Positions 38,092-47,175 of a stretch of DNA of 64,000 nt are shown here, piece by piece; the stretch's first letter is position 1, and every line of letters starts with the position of its first letter. The notes beneath the pieces are model-generated. The model ran no database searches. It was not told the origin of the DNA and worked only from the letters and a program-made list of their open reading frames with translations. The stretch comes from Vibrio diabolicus (GTDB taxonomy: Bacteria > Pseudomonadota > Gammaproteobacteria > Enterobacterales > Vibrionaceae): contig CCKK01000023.1 in the NCBI GenBank assembly GCA_001048675.1, forward strand, positions 186,001 through 250,000, given 5' to 3'. Made by a program: the position numbers and the translations under genes.

Positions 38092-38490
38092 ATGAAAAGA
38101 ATTCACATAGTCGCGGCAATTATTTTTAACCAAGACAAATCAAAGATCTTTATTACAAAGCGTCCTGATGATAAGCACAAAGGCGGGTTTTGGGAGTTTC
38201 CGGGTGGCAAAGTCGAGCCGGGAGAAAGTATTGAGCTTGCTATTACAAGAGAACTCGAAGAAGAAGTAGGAATTGAAGTTATTGAGCAAGCCCCTTTTGA
38301 ACATTTGGAATACGACTATCCAGACAAATCACTCAAGTTTGATTTTATTACAGTATCTCAATTCAGTAATGAGCCTTACGGTCGAGAAGGTCAAGAAGGA
38401 TGCTGGGTTGAAATCAGCGAATTGGGCGACTACACCTTTCCTGAAGCGAACGTACCTATCTTGGAGCGTGTTGTAAAAGAGTTTGCTTAA
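38092..38490 (+). CDS. mutT: 8-oxo-dGTP diphosphatase MutT
   Basis: Nudix hydrolase that removes 8-oxo-dGTP from the nucleotide pool, preventing A-to-C transversions. It has 132 residues. The complete Nudix box is at 39-61 (G39, E45, R53-E54, E57-E58, G60). The substrate-selective GGFWEFPGGK segment precedes it. The position directly after secA is the standard context. Confidence 0.94.
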   Translation: MKRIHIVAAIIFNQDKSKIFITKRPDDKHKGGFWEFPGGKVEPGESIELAITRELEEEVGIEVIEQAPFEHLEYDYPDKSLKFDFITVSQFSNEPYGREGQEGCWVEISELGDYTFPEANVPILERVVKEFA

Positions 38491-38600
38491 GCTCGATGAA
38501 CTTGCTTGTGGTAACCACGGTATGTTGTTAGTTTAAACAGATTAAGCGAAACGAGAGAACGAGAGCAAACCTCGTTATCCAGAGAAGGAGAGAAAGCGCA

Positions 38601-39411
38601 ATGGTTCGTATTGCAATCGCAGGAGCAGCTGGCCGAATGGGCCGCAATTTGGTTAAAGCTTCACACCTTAATCCTGAAGCGACAGTGAGCGCGGGATCAG
38701 AACGACCTGAGTCTTCACTTGTCGGCGTCGATATCGGTGAGCTTTGTGGTGAAGGTAAATTCGATGTGCTCTTAACGGATGATCTTGCTAAAGACGTCGA
38801 TAATTTTGATGTAATCATCGATTTCACCGCTCCAGTAAGCACATTAGCGAATCTCGAGTTGTGTAAGAAATACGGTAAGAGCATTGTGATTGGGACGACT
38901 GGCTTCAGCGATGCAGAGCGTGATCTTATCGATGAAGCAGCCAAGCAAGTGCCTGTTGTGATGGCGCCAAATTATTCTGTAGGCGTAAACCTTGTCTTTA
39001 AGCTTCTTGAGAAAGCGGCCAAAGTGATGGGGGATTACTGTGATATCGAGATTGTTGAAGCACACCATCGCCATAAAGTTGATGCCCCCTCTGGTACCGC
39101 TATCGGAATGGGAGAAGCTATTGCTGGTGCGATGGGTAATAAGCTGAATGATGTAGCTGTCTATGCCCGAGAAGGCATTACTGGTGAAAGAACAAAAGAA
39201 TGAGATCGGCTTTGCTACGATTCGCGCTGGCGATATCGTCGGTGAGCATACAGCTATGTTTGCTGATATCGGGGAACGAGTGGAAATAACGCACAAAGCG
39301 ACTGATCGCATGACGTTTGCTAATGGGGCCGTAAAGGCTGCCGTTTGGTTGAGTGCTAAACCTGCGGGCTTTTATACCATGACAGATGTTTTGGGATTGA
39401 ATGAACTCTAA
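38601..39411 (+). CDS. dapB: 4-hydroxy-tetrahydrodipicolinate reductase, frameshifted
   Basis: DapB makes tetrahydrodipicolinate in the lysine/DAP pathway. The first part carries the NAD(P)H loop GAAGRMGRNL, the TTGFS segment, and the catalytic HHRHKVDAPSGTA. It stops at TGA 39201 after GERTKE. The expected continuation EIGFATIRAGDIVGEHT reads one frame over to 39411. An extra A at about 39199 accounts for this (811 nt = 3x270+1). The corrected product is 269 residues, normal length. The gene is essential, so a sequencing error is likely. Confidence 0.94.
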
Positions 39412-39425
39412 ATACATAATTATTC

Positions 39426-39448
39426 GCCGGCGCTAGCCGGCTTTTTTA
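39426..39448 (+). terminator. Terminator of dapB
   Basis: Stem GCCGGC/GCCGGC with a GCTA loop and a T-run. Confidence 0.8.
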
Positions 39449-39758
39449 TATCTATAGAATTATTTGTAAATAAAATGATTCTGATAGAGAAGATTTTAGC
39501 ACTTGCTTTTGTTATGTTTTTGTCTGTTTTGGCTTTGTTTTTGGGTGTAACCGTTAAAAGTGTTCCTGTTTTTGTCTTGGTGAACGTTTGCGTTAAAAGC
39601 TCATAATTTTTTGTGATTCCTAAAAAGTTCAAATTTGTAAAATTCATTAAACCTCTATACCTCCCTATGTAATAGCATTCAAAAGTTGTCTTTTTGAGCC
39701 TTACTGATTCGAAATGACCTTACTCGCTAGAAATTGATAATTTATTTTTGATTGTAGG
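39449..39758. other. Long upstream region of carAB, no gene
   Basis: AT-rich noncoding DNA. One element resembling a PurR operator lies at 39578-39593 (GAACGTTTGCGT core, about 9 of 12 informative consensus positions by eye). I found no clear ArgR box, leader peptide or small gene. Confidence 0.4.
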
Positions 39759-39787
39759 TTGACAGGTTTCCAGTCCAACTTTAGAAT
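39759..39787 (+). promoter_or_regulatory. Strong predicted carAB promoter
   Basis: Perfect TTGACA (39759-39764), 17-bp spacer, TAGAAT (39782-39787). The leader is about 100 nt to the carA start. Confidence 0.75.
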
Positions 39788-39894
39788 ACCGCCAATTTGT
39801 CTGAAATACCTATTTATGTAGATTTTATAGGTAAAGGAAGGCTTGTTTGCGGTTTGATTTTATTTTTTTTGTCATTTTTATTCTGGAGGTTGTC

Positions 39895-41034
39895 TTGGGT
39901 AAATTAGCACTGTTAGTCCTAGAAGATGGGACAGTGTTCCACGGAGTGTCCATAGGGGCAGATGGTATTTCCGTTGGTGAAGTCGTTTTTAATACCTCGA
40001 TGACGGGGTATCAAGAAATCCTCACTGATCCTTCCTATTCTCAGCAAATCGTCACCCTTACTTATCCTCACATTGGCAATACCGGAACCACTTCCGAAGA
40101 TGAAGAATCCTCTTCCATTCATGCACAAGGCCTTGTGATTCGCGATCTTCCTCTTATCGCTTCTAACTTCCGTAATGAACAATCCCTCTCTGATTACCTT
40201 AAGTCTCAAAATATTGTTGGCATCGCTGATATTGATACGCGAAAGCTCACTCGTATCTTGCGTGAAAAAGGTGCTCAAAACGGTTGTATTGTTGCGGGTA
40301 ATAACCTAGATGAAGCTTTGGCTCTAGCGAAAGCAAAAGAATTCCCAGGCTTAAAAGGAATGGACCTTGCGAAAGAAGTTACAACGAAAGAAGCGTATCA
40401 ATGGAAACAAGGTTCGTGGACGCTTGAAGGTGGACTTCCAGAGGCGAAAGATGACAGCGAGCTGCCATACCACGTCGTTGCTTACGACTTCGGCGCAAAA
40501 CGCAACATCCTGCGAATGTTGGTTGACCGCGGTTGCCGCTTAACGGTTGTTCCTGCTGAAACGTCAGCGGAAGAAGTGCTTGCGATGAACCCGGACGGTG
40601 TTTTCCTATCAAATGGCCCAGGTGATCCAGAACCATGTACTTACGCGATTGAAGCGACAAAAGTGTTCCTAGAAAAAGGCTTACCTATCTTCGGTATTTG
40701 TTTAGGTCACCAAATCCTTGCGTTAGCGTCAGGTGCGCAAACCGTGAAAATGAAGTTTGGTCACCATGGTGCAAACCACCCAGTAAAAGATTTAGAGCGT
40801 AACGTTGTTATGATCACTTCGCAAAACCACGGCTTTGCGGCAGATGAAGCAACGTTACCGGAAAACTTACGTGCTACTCACGTATCGTTATTTGATGGCT
40901 CTTTGCAAGGTATTCACCGCACAGACAAGCCAGCATTTAGCTTCCAAGGTCACCCAGAAGCGAGCCCAGGTCCACATGACGCGGCACCGCTATTTGACCA
41001 CTTTATCGAACTAATCAAAAAACACAGCGCTTAA
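39895..41034 (+). CDS. carA: Carbamoyl phosphate synthase small (glutaminase) subunit
   Basis: Hydrolyses glutamine and supplies ammonia to CarB for arginine and pyrimidine synthesis. I chose the TTG at 39895 (MGKLALLVLEDG, 379 residues). It lies 5 nt after a GGAGG site and gives the conserved start, whereas the upstream TTG at 39847 adds a Phe-rich stretch. No ATG is available. The class I amidotransferase triad is C269 (GICLGHQ), H353 and E355 (GHPEASPG). carB follows after 16 nt. Confidence 0.95.
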   Translation: MGKLALLVLEDGTVFHGVSIGADGISVGEVVFNTSMTGYQEILTDPSYSQQIVTLTYPHIGNTGTTSEDEESSSIHAQGLVIRDLPLIASNFRNEQSLSDYLKSQNIVGIADIDTRKLTRILREKGAQNGCIVAGNNLDEALALAKAKEFPGLKGMDLAKEVTTKEAYQWKQGSWTLEGGLPEAKDDSELPYHVVAYDFGAKRNILRMLVDRGCRLTVVPAETSAEEVLAMNPDGVFLSNGPGDPEPCTYAIEATKVFLEKGLPIFGICLGHQILALASGAQTVKMKFGHHGANHPVKDLERNVVMITSQNHGFAADEATLPENLRATHVSLFDGSLQGIHRTDKPAFSFQGHPEASPGPHDAAPLFDHFIELIKKHSA

Positions 41035-41050
41035 TTCGGAGTAGTAGATA

Positions 41051-44000
41051 ATGCCAAAACGTACTGACATTCAAAGTATTCTAATTCTTGGTGCTGGTCC
41101 GATTGTTATCGGTCAGGCATGTGAGTTTGACTACTCTGGCGCACAAGCGTGTAAAGCTCTTCGAGAAGAAGGCTACCGAGTTATCCTAGTTAACTCTAAC
41201 CCAGCAACCATCATGACTGATCCTGAAATGGCAGATGCAACTTACATCGAGCCAATTCAATGGGAAGTAGTACGTAAGATCATCGAGAAAGAACGTCCAG
41301 ATGCAGTTTTGCCAACCATGGGTGGCCAGACTGCACTTAACTGTGCGTTAGATTTAGAGAAGCACGGCGTTCTCGTAGAGTTTGGCGTAGAGATGATTGG
41401 TGCAACGGCTGATGCAATCGACAAAGCGGAAGACCGTTCTCGTTTTGATAAAGCGATGAAGTCTATCGGCCTTGAGTGTCCTCGCGCAGATACAGCGAAG
41501 AGCATGGAAGAAGCTTACAAAGTTTTAGATATGGTTGGCTTCCCTTGTATCATCCGTCCATCGTTCACCATGGGCGGCACTGGTGGTGGTATCGCGTACA
41601 ACAAAGAAGAGTTCGAAGAAATCTGTCGTCGCGGTCTGGACTTATCTCCGACCAACGAACTTCTTATCGATGAGTCACTAATCGGTTGGAAAGAGTACGA
41701 AATGGAAGTCGTTCGTGACAAAGCGGACAACTGTATCATCGTATGTTCAATCGAAAACTTTGATCCAATGGGTATCCACACGGGTGACTCCATCACAGTA
41801 GCACCAGCACAGACACTGACTGACAAAGAATACCAGCTAATGCGTAATGCATCGCTAGCCGTTCTACGTGAAATTGGTGTTGAAACAGGTGGTTCAAACG
41901 TACAGTTTGGTATCAACCCGAAAGATGGCCGTATGGTTATCATCGAGATGAACCCACGTGTATCTCGCTCTTCTGCGTTAGCGTCAAAAGCAACAGGTTT
42001 CCCAATCGCTAAGATTGCCGCGAAGCTTGCTGTTGGCTTTACTCTAGACGAACTACAAAACGACATCACGGGCGGTGCAACACCAGCATCATTCGAGCCA
42101 ACTATCGACTACGTCGTAACTAAGATTCCTCGCTTTAACTTCGAGAAATTTGCTGGCGCAAACGACCGTCTGACTACTCAGATGAAATCGGTTGGTGAGG
42201 TAATGGCAATTGGTCGTAACCAACAAGAATCTCTTCACAAAGCACTTCGTGGCCTAGAAGTTGGCGCAACTGGTTTTGACGAGATGGTCGATTTAGAAGC
42301 ACCAGATGCACTGACTAAGATTCGTCACGAACTTAAAGAAGCAGGTGCTGAGCGTATCTGGTACATCGCCGATGCATTCCGAGCTGGCATGTCAGTTGAC
42401 GGCGTGTTCAACTTGACTCAAATTGACCGTTGGTTCCTGGTTCAAATCGAAGAAATCGTAAAACTCGAAGAGCAAGTTAAGGCGGGCGGCTACGCAGGTT
42501 TGACCAAAGAAGTACTTCGCCAGATGAAACGTAAAGGCTTCTCTGATGCGCGCTTGTCTAAACTGCTTGGTGTCGCTGAAAGTGAAATTCGCCGTGCTCG
42601 TGAGCAGTTTGATATTCACCCGGTTTACAAACGTGTGGATACGTGTGCCGCTGAGTTTTCTTCTGACACGGCTTACATGTACTCATCTTACGATGAAGAG
42701 TGTGAAGCAAACCCAACAGACAAAGACAAGATCATGGTTCTTGGTGGCGGTCCAAACCGTATCGGCCAAGGTATTGAATTCGATTACTGTTGTGTACACG
42801 CATCACTTGCGCTGCGTGAAGACGGTTACGAAACCATTATGGTTAACTGTAACCCAGAAACGGTATCTACTGACTACGATACGTCTGATCGCCTGTACTT
42901 CGAACCAGTAACTCTGGAAGATGTACTGTCTATCGCTCGCGTTGAAAAACCAAAAGGTGTGATTGTTCAGTACGGTGGTCAAACGCCACTTAAACTGGCT
43001 CGTGCTCTAGAAGCGGCTGGTGTTCCAATCATTGGTACTAGCCCAGATGCTATCGACCGTGCGGAAGACCGTGAACGCTTCCAGGCAGCTGTTGACCGTC
43101 TAGGTCTACTTCAGCCAGAAAACGCGACAGTAACAACGATGGAACAGGCGGTTGAAAAATCGAAAGAAATTGGCTTCCCATTAGTTGTTCGTCCATCTTA
43201 TGTACTCGGTGGTCGTGCGATGGAAATCGTATACGACGAGCAAGACCTGCGTCGCTACTTCAACGAAGCAGTAAGCGTATCGAACGAGTCTCCAGTTCTA
43301 CTAGACCGTTTCTTGGATGATGCAACCGAAGTTGATATTGATGCTATCTGTGACGGTGAACGCGTCGTTATCGGCGGTATCATGGAACACATCGAACAAG
43401 CGGGTGTTCACTCTGGTGACTCTGCATGTTCACTGCCTGCATACACGCTAAGTCAGGAAATTCAAGACAAGATGCGTGAGCAAGTTGAGAAGTTGGCGTT
43501 CGAACTCGGTGTACGCGGTTTGATGAACACGCAGTTTGCTGTGAAAGACAACGACGTTTACCTAATCGAAGTGAACCCTCGTGCTGCTCGTACGGTACCA
43601 TTCGTATCGAAAGCGACAGGTGCACCTCTAGCGAAAATCGCTGCACGTGTAATGGCGGGTCAATCTCTAGAGTCACAAGGATTTACTAAAGAGATTATCC
43701 CTCCTTACTACTCAGTGAAAGAAGTGGTTCTGCCGTTCAACAAATTCCCTGGTGTTGACCCTCTATTGGGCCCAGAAATGCGCTCAACAGGTGAAGTAAT
43801 GGGTGTTGGTGCAACGTTCGCAGAAGCTTACGCGAAAGCAGAGCTAGGTTGTGGTGCAGTTTACCCTGAAGGTGGTCGTGCGCTACTGTCTGTACGTGAA
43901 GGCGATAAAGAGCGTGTTGTTGACCTAGCTTCTAAGCTAGTGAAACTGGGTTACCAGTTGGATGCGACACACGGTACTGCTGTGATTCTGGGCGAAGCGG

Positions 44001-44284
44001 GTATCAACCCACGCTTGGTAAACAAAGTACACGAAGGTCGTCCACACATTCTTGACCGCATCAAGAACAACGAATACACCTACATCGTAAACACGGCAGC
44101 TGGTCGTCAAGCGATTGAAGATTCGAAAGTTCTACGCCGCGGTGCACTGGCAGAAAAAGTGAACTACACAACGACACTAAACGCAGCGTTCGCTACATGT
44201 ATGTCTCACACTGCAGACGCAAAAGCGTCAGTAACTTCGGTTCAAGAGTTACACGCTAAAGTGAAAGCGAGTCTAGACGCGTAA
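41051..44284 (+). CDS. carB: Carbamoyl phosphate synthase large subunit
   Basis: Makes carbamoyl phosphate from bicarbonate, ammonia and two ATP. It has 1077 residues in two homologous ATP-grasp halves. The first opens LILGAGPIVIGQACEFDYSG and the second VLGGGPNRIGQGIEFDYCC. The C-terminal MGS-like allosteric domain (from about residue 935) binds UMP/ornithine in the E. coli enzyme. It ends at a clear terminator that marks the edge of the accessory patch. Confidence 0.98.
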   Translation: MPKRTDIQSILILGAGPIVIGQACEFDYSGAQACKALREEGYRVILVNSNPATIMTDPEMADATYIEPIQWEVVRKIIEKERPDAVLPTMGGQTALNCALDLEKHGVLVEFGVEMIGATADAIDKAEDRSRFDKAMKSIGLECPRADTAKSMEEAYKVLDMVGFPCIIRPSFTMGGTGGGIAYNKEEFEEICRRGLDLSPTNELLIDESLIGWKEYEMEVVRDKADNCIIVCSIENFDPMGIHTGDSITVAPAQTLTDKEYQLMRNASLAVLREIGVETGGSNVQFGINPKDGRMVIIEMNPRVSRSSALASKATGFPIAKIAAKLAVGFTLDELQNDITGGATPASFEPTIDYVVTKIPRFNFEKFAGANDRLTTQMKSVGEVMAIGRNQQESLHKALRGLEVGATGFDEMVDLEAPDALTKIRHELKEAGAERIWYIADAFRAGMSVDGVFNLTQIDRWFLVQIEEIVKLEEQVKAGGYAGLTKEVLRQMKRKGFSDARLSKLLGVAESEIRRAREQFDIHPVYKRVDTCAAEFSSDTAYMYSSYDEECEANPTDKDKIMVLGGGPNRIGQGIEFDYCCVHASLALREDGYETIMVNCNPETVSTDYDTSDRLYFEPVTLEDVLSIARVEKPKGVIVQYGGQTPLKLARALEAAGVPIIGTSPDAIDRAEDRERFQAAVDRLGLLQPENATVTTMEQAVEKSKEIGFPLVVRPSYVLGGRAMEIVYDEQDLRRYFNEAVSVSNESPVLLDRFLDDATEVDIDAICDGERVVIGGIMEHIEQAGVHSGDSACSLPAYTLSQEIQDKMREQVEKLAFELGVRGLMNTQFAVKDNDVYLIEVNPRAARTVPFVSKATGAPLAKIAARVMAGQSLESQGFTKEIIPPYYSVKEVVLPFNKFPGVDPLLGPEMRSTGEVMGVGATFAEAYAKAELGCGAVYPEGGRALLSVREGDKERVVDLASKLVKLGYQLDATHGTAVILGEAGINPRLVNKVHEGRPHILDRIKNNEYTYIVNTAAGRQAIEDSKVLRRGALAEKVNYTTTLNAAFATCMSHTADAKASVTSVQELHAKVKASLDA

Positions 44285-44335
44285 CAGATAAAAATCAGTA
44301 AGCTCGTTAGTCAGGGCTTACATGACAACCTCATT

Positions 44336-44361
44336 GCCCGCTCATTTGAGCGGGCTTTTTT
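44336..44361 (+). terminator. Terminator of carAB
   Basis: Perfect stem GCCCGCTCA/TGAGCGGGC with a TT loop and a T-run. The stop codon of the next minus-strand gene lies in the T-run. Confidence 0.88.
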
Positions 44362-44779
44362 ATATCGAGGTTTTTCTAAAATGAAGAGTATTAAAATGTG
44401 CTAGGAACGATTGGTATGCTTTGCTTTTGAAGATCATCAAGCTAATTATGGCAAGCAATATTCCCAAAGATGAAGAAATAGTACTACCACTTGCTACAAC
44501 AAAGTTGATACTGCAGGTAAGAATGATAAAAGAGATAGTGATTAAGTTTATTTTTGCAGCAATACTTAATCCTTTGCTTATTGTCAGGATGTTTGGAATG
44601 CATACAACAACAACCGTAATAGCTCCCAATGTAAGAAGGTACGTATCTAGATCAATGTGTTGAGTAAAAGAAAACCAGTCATTCCAAATGCTTAAGCTAA
44701 TAGTCAGACCAATAGTCAATGCCAAGTATAAACATACACTTATTGAGATGTTCGCTATGCTAATTGAATTTTTTCTCAA
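44360..44779 (-). CDS. Hypothetical four-helix membrane protein
   Basis: Not recognised. It has 139 residues, almost entirely hydrophobic, with four predicted membrane helices at about 10-30, 46-66, 75-95 and 100-118 and a short basic tail (FKSKAYQ, HFRKTSI). It is AT-rich like its neighbours and unlike carB. Its size and membrane character resemble the immunity-like proteins beside it, but I see no sequence match to them. It could be an orphan immunity gene or unrelated cargo. Confidence 0.6.
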   Translation of the reverse strand: MRKNSISIANISISVCLYLALTIGLTISLSIWNDWFSFTQHIDLDTYLLTLGAITVVVVCIPNILTISKGLSIAAKINLITISFIILTCSINFVVASGSTISSSLGILLAIISLMIFKSKAYQSFLAHFNTLHFRKTSI

Positions 44780-44813
44780 ATTTTAATTTCTTTTATGTAA
44801 CATAAATTGAAGT

Positions 44814-45248
44814 TTATTTTTTGAAAATATAAACCTTATCTTGTAGCCAGGAGTCTTCTTTATCAATTGAAACAGAGTAACCCTGATTTGTTAAGTGTTT
44901 TTTAGTGAGAAACACAAATGCACTTGGTGCTATAATTGTTATAATTGAAAAAGAGATTATAACTTTAATGAACATGCCTTCTTTCTTATATGATAATTTT
45001 ATTTTTTTTAAAAACACAGTAATTAAAAGAATAAATATAGATATAAATACCCAGCTTCCAAATAACCCATAAAATGATCCCTGAGAAATTTCTATAATAC
45101 GTTCTTCGTTATATATGTCTTTTATGTTATTTATGGTATCGTTGTAAAAAAATAAATGCATAACAATCCTAGAGAAAGGAATAACAGTGATGTTAAAAAT
45201 GTTGATGTTAGATCTAGGTTGTCTTCTTTTTTCATAAAAACATTCCAT
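44814..45248 (-). CDS. Small polytopic membrane protein, putative immunity protein (module 1)
   Basis: It has 144 residues with about three membrane segments (near 19-35, 60-80 and 92-115). The C-terminal end reads NQGYSVSIDKEDSWLQDKVY plus IFKK. The same layout and a related ending (SHGYHYSEELSSRWF, then EYYVFVK) occur in the module 2 partner at 47913-48333, so the two are homologous by eye. The ending is reminiscent of DUF1240-type proteins (unverified). It starts 21 nt after the toxin-like gene, as immunity genes usually do. Function is inferred. Confidence 0.6.
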   Translation of the reverse strand: MECFYEKRRQPRSNINIFNITVIPFSRIVMHLFFYNDTINNIKDIYNEERIIEISQGSFYGLFGSWVFISIFILLITVFLKKIKLSYKKEGMFIKVIISFSIITIIAPSAFVFLTKKHLTNQGYSVSIDKEDSWLQDKVYIFKK

Positions 45249-45269
45249 TTTTTATATATGTAGAACCAA

Positions 45270-46022
45270 TTAAATTTTTATTCTTGCTTCTTCTTGATTT
45301 ATTTCATTTTTTATTGATTCATCTAGTTTTTTCTCTAATGTTAATTTGAATTTTTTTGTTATATTATGCTTTTTATCTATATGATTTAATATGCTCCCAA
45401 TAACCAAGCTTATACCTATAGCTAAAAATAATGGGCCAGAAGTTAGAGCGAAAATAGTAGTAGCTCCAGAAATTCCTTTTACAGCAATTGCAGCAATTGC
45501 GGATGAAATTCCTAACTTTAGGATGTCACTAGTTATTGTGCCAAACAAACTCAGTAATGTTGATTTATTCTTTTCCGAAAAGAAGTGTTCCATTGCTCTA
45601 AAAGAGCTTACTAGTACGATTGTAATAATTGTTCCACTTTTAATAGACTGGATAGCACTTTTTGGACCTACAACAAAGTTAGTAATTGTTGGAGTCGGTG
45701 CATGAGAACCCAAAGCACTTAACTTTATTCTCAGGGCCGGTGTCCCCGTAAATACAAAATGTGGTTGGCCAGAATAGTAATTTATATGGACAGGGTTTGT
45801 TGCTCCGCTTAGATTATTCGCTAGTTTTGTTAAAAATATAAGATCATCGGCTGTTGTGTAATAGTTTGCAGTATTTTCTAGTTTATTTTTGATAACTTTC
45901 TATTTTTCAGTAACACCTTTCCTTTTTATGTTTTTGTTAATTAAGTCATCAAGTACGCTTACTGATACTATATGTACTTCTTTGGTATTGCTACTTGAGT
46001 CTTGTTGTATTGCAGGGTACAT
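45270..46022 (-). pseudogene. Putative membrane-acting toxin with in-frame TAG (module 1)
   Basis: A 250-codon reading frame opens at ATG 46022, behind an excellent AAGGAG site (46029-46034), and stays open to TAA 45270 except for one TAG at codon 41 (45900-45902). At that codon the paralogue at 47176 has TGG (Trp). Shared blocks include ANYYxTxDDL, GTPxL, and NKxxLxxLFGxIxSDIxKxG. Hydrophobic segments lie at about 129-146, 167-190 and 195-212, and a charged tail of about 38 residues follows. No signal peptide is visible. A pore-forming or membrane-disrupting effector is the best guess from architecture plus the adjacent membrane protein. Downstream of the TAG only a TTG restart (45713) is available. 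Confidence 0.6.
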
Positions 46023-46028
46023 CGTTTT

Positions 46029-46034
46029 CTCCTT
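46029..46034 (-). promoter_or_regulatory. Ribosome binding site fixing the module 1 toxin start
   Basis: AAGGAG on the minus strand, 6 nt before ATG 46022. This places translation initiation upstream of the in-frame TAG and shows that the shorter ORF is only a fragment. Confidence 0.8.
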
Positions 46035-46259
46035 GAAACCATAATTTTATTATGACCTTGCCTACACGGCTGACACAATGAAAATACTATTTCATTCGTA
46101 TCCTTGAGGCATGTATCTTTTTTTTGTGAAACTAAAATGAAAATTTCACAAAGATGAAAATTAGGAATAGATTGGTGTCTTGACTTTCCATTGGTGGTTT
46201 TGTGAATAAGTGCTACCGTTTTTCCTCTTTGATGCCTCTTTAAATAAAAAGGATGTGTA

Positions 46260-47039
46260 GTGGAAATCACGGTTGAGATTTTGTTGGCTCTATTTTTTGT
46301 TGCGACTGCCGCAGGCTTTATTGATGCGATGGCTGGTGGGGGAGGGCTTATTACGCTCCCTGCGCTTTTGGCTGCGGGGTTGAGTCCGACTCAAGCTCTA
46401 GCAACCAACAAGTTACAAAGTTCGTTTGGCAGTTTCTCTGCTAGCTGGTATTTCGTGCGTAACGGTATTGTCAGCCTAAAGGAAATGCGTTTCGCGATAC
46501 TCTGCACTTTTATAGGCGCAGCAATCGGTGCCGAGGCTGTGCAGTTTATTGATGCTAGCGTACTCACCAGTTTGATCCCTGTTCTTTTGATAGCCATTTC
46601 CCTCTATTTTTTACTCGCGCCAAGTACGCGAAAAATCGATGGAGAACCAAAGTTATCTGAAGCGATGTTTGCGCTATGCATTGGTGGCGGGATCGGTTTC
46701 TATGATGGCTTTTTTGGCCCTGGGACTGGAGCTATTTTTACTGTTTGTTTTGTTGCACTAGGTCACTTTTCTTTGGTCGAAGCCACTGCTAGAACCAAAA
46801 TCCTCAATTTCACGTCAAACATTGCGGCACTACTCTTTTTTATCTTAGCTGGGTTGCCAGTGTGGAAGCTTGGCTTAACTATGGCTGTTGGCGGTTTTCT
46901 TGGTGCTCAGTTAGGGGCGAAGGTCGTGGTAAGTAAAGGGCAAAAATGGATTCGTCCTCTAGTTATAGTGATGTCGATGCTCATGGCAACGAAACTTCTT
47001 TGGCAACAACATCAGCAATGGATTTTGTCAGTGTTATAA
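46260..47039 (+). CDS. yfcA: TauE/SafE family membrane transporter (YfcA-like)
   Basis: Putative anion/sulfur-compound exporter of the TSUP (TauE/SafE) superfamily. It has 259 residues and about eight membrane helices. It shows the two-repeat signature (GFIDAMAGGGGLITLPALLAAG and GFYDGFFGPGTGAIFTV, split here for length only). The start is GTG 46260 behind an AAGGA site. Base composition is like the core genome, unlike the flanking modules. Its last 26 codons are duplicated as a remnant 1.4 kb downstream. The substrate is unknown and the symbol is assigned by family resemblance. Confidence 0.82.
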   Translation: MEITVEILLALFFVATAAGFIDAMAGGGGLITLPALLAAGLSPTQALATNKLQSSFGSFSASWYFVRNGIVSLKEMRFAILCTFIGAAIGAEAVQFIDASVLTSLIPVLLIAISLYFLLAPSTRKIDGEPKLSEAMFALCIGGGIGFYDGFFGPGTGAIFTVCFVALGHFSLVEATARTKILNFTSNIAALLFFILAGLPVWKLGLTMAVGGFLGAQLGAKVVVSKGQKWIRPLVIVMSMLMATKLLWQQHQQWILSVL

Positions 47040-47052
47040 CTCGTTCTCTACG
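46958..47052 (+). repeat. Direct repeat copy A (3' end of the TauE/SafE gene)
   Basis: A 95-bp segment covering the last 26 codons of the gene plus about 13 bp. It matches copy B at 48373-48467 with six mismatches. The four inside the coding part are all synonymous. Confidence 0.93.
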
Positions 47053-47175
47053 TTCAACTACGCTTATTCATGAATCATATGTAAAGAAATACTGATATAT
47101 CTATGATTTCATTATAGCGTGATATCGTACTTAAAATGAAAAAGTAATAAACAATTTTCATTTAATAAAGTTAGA

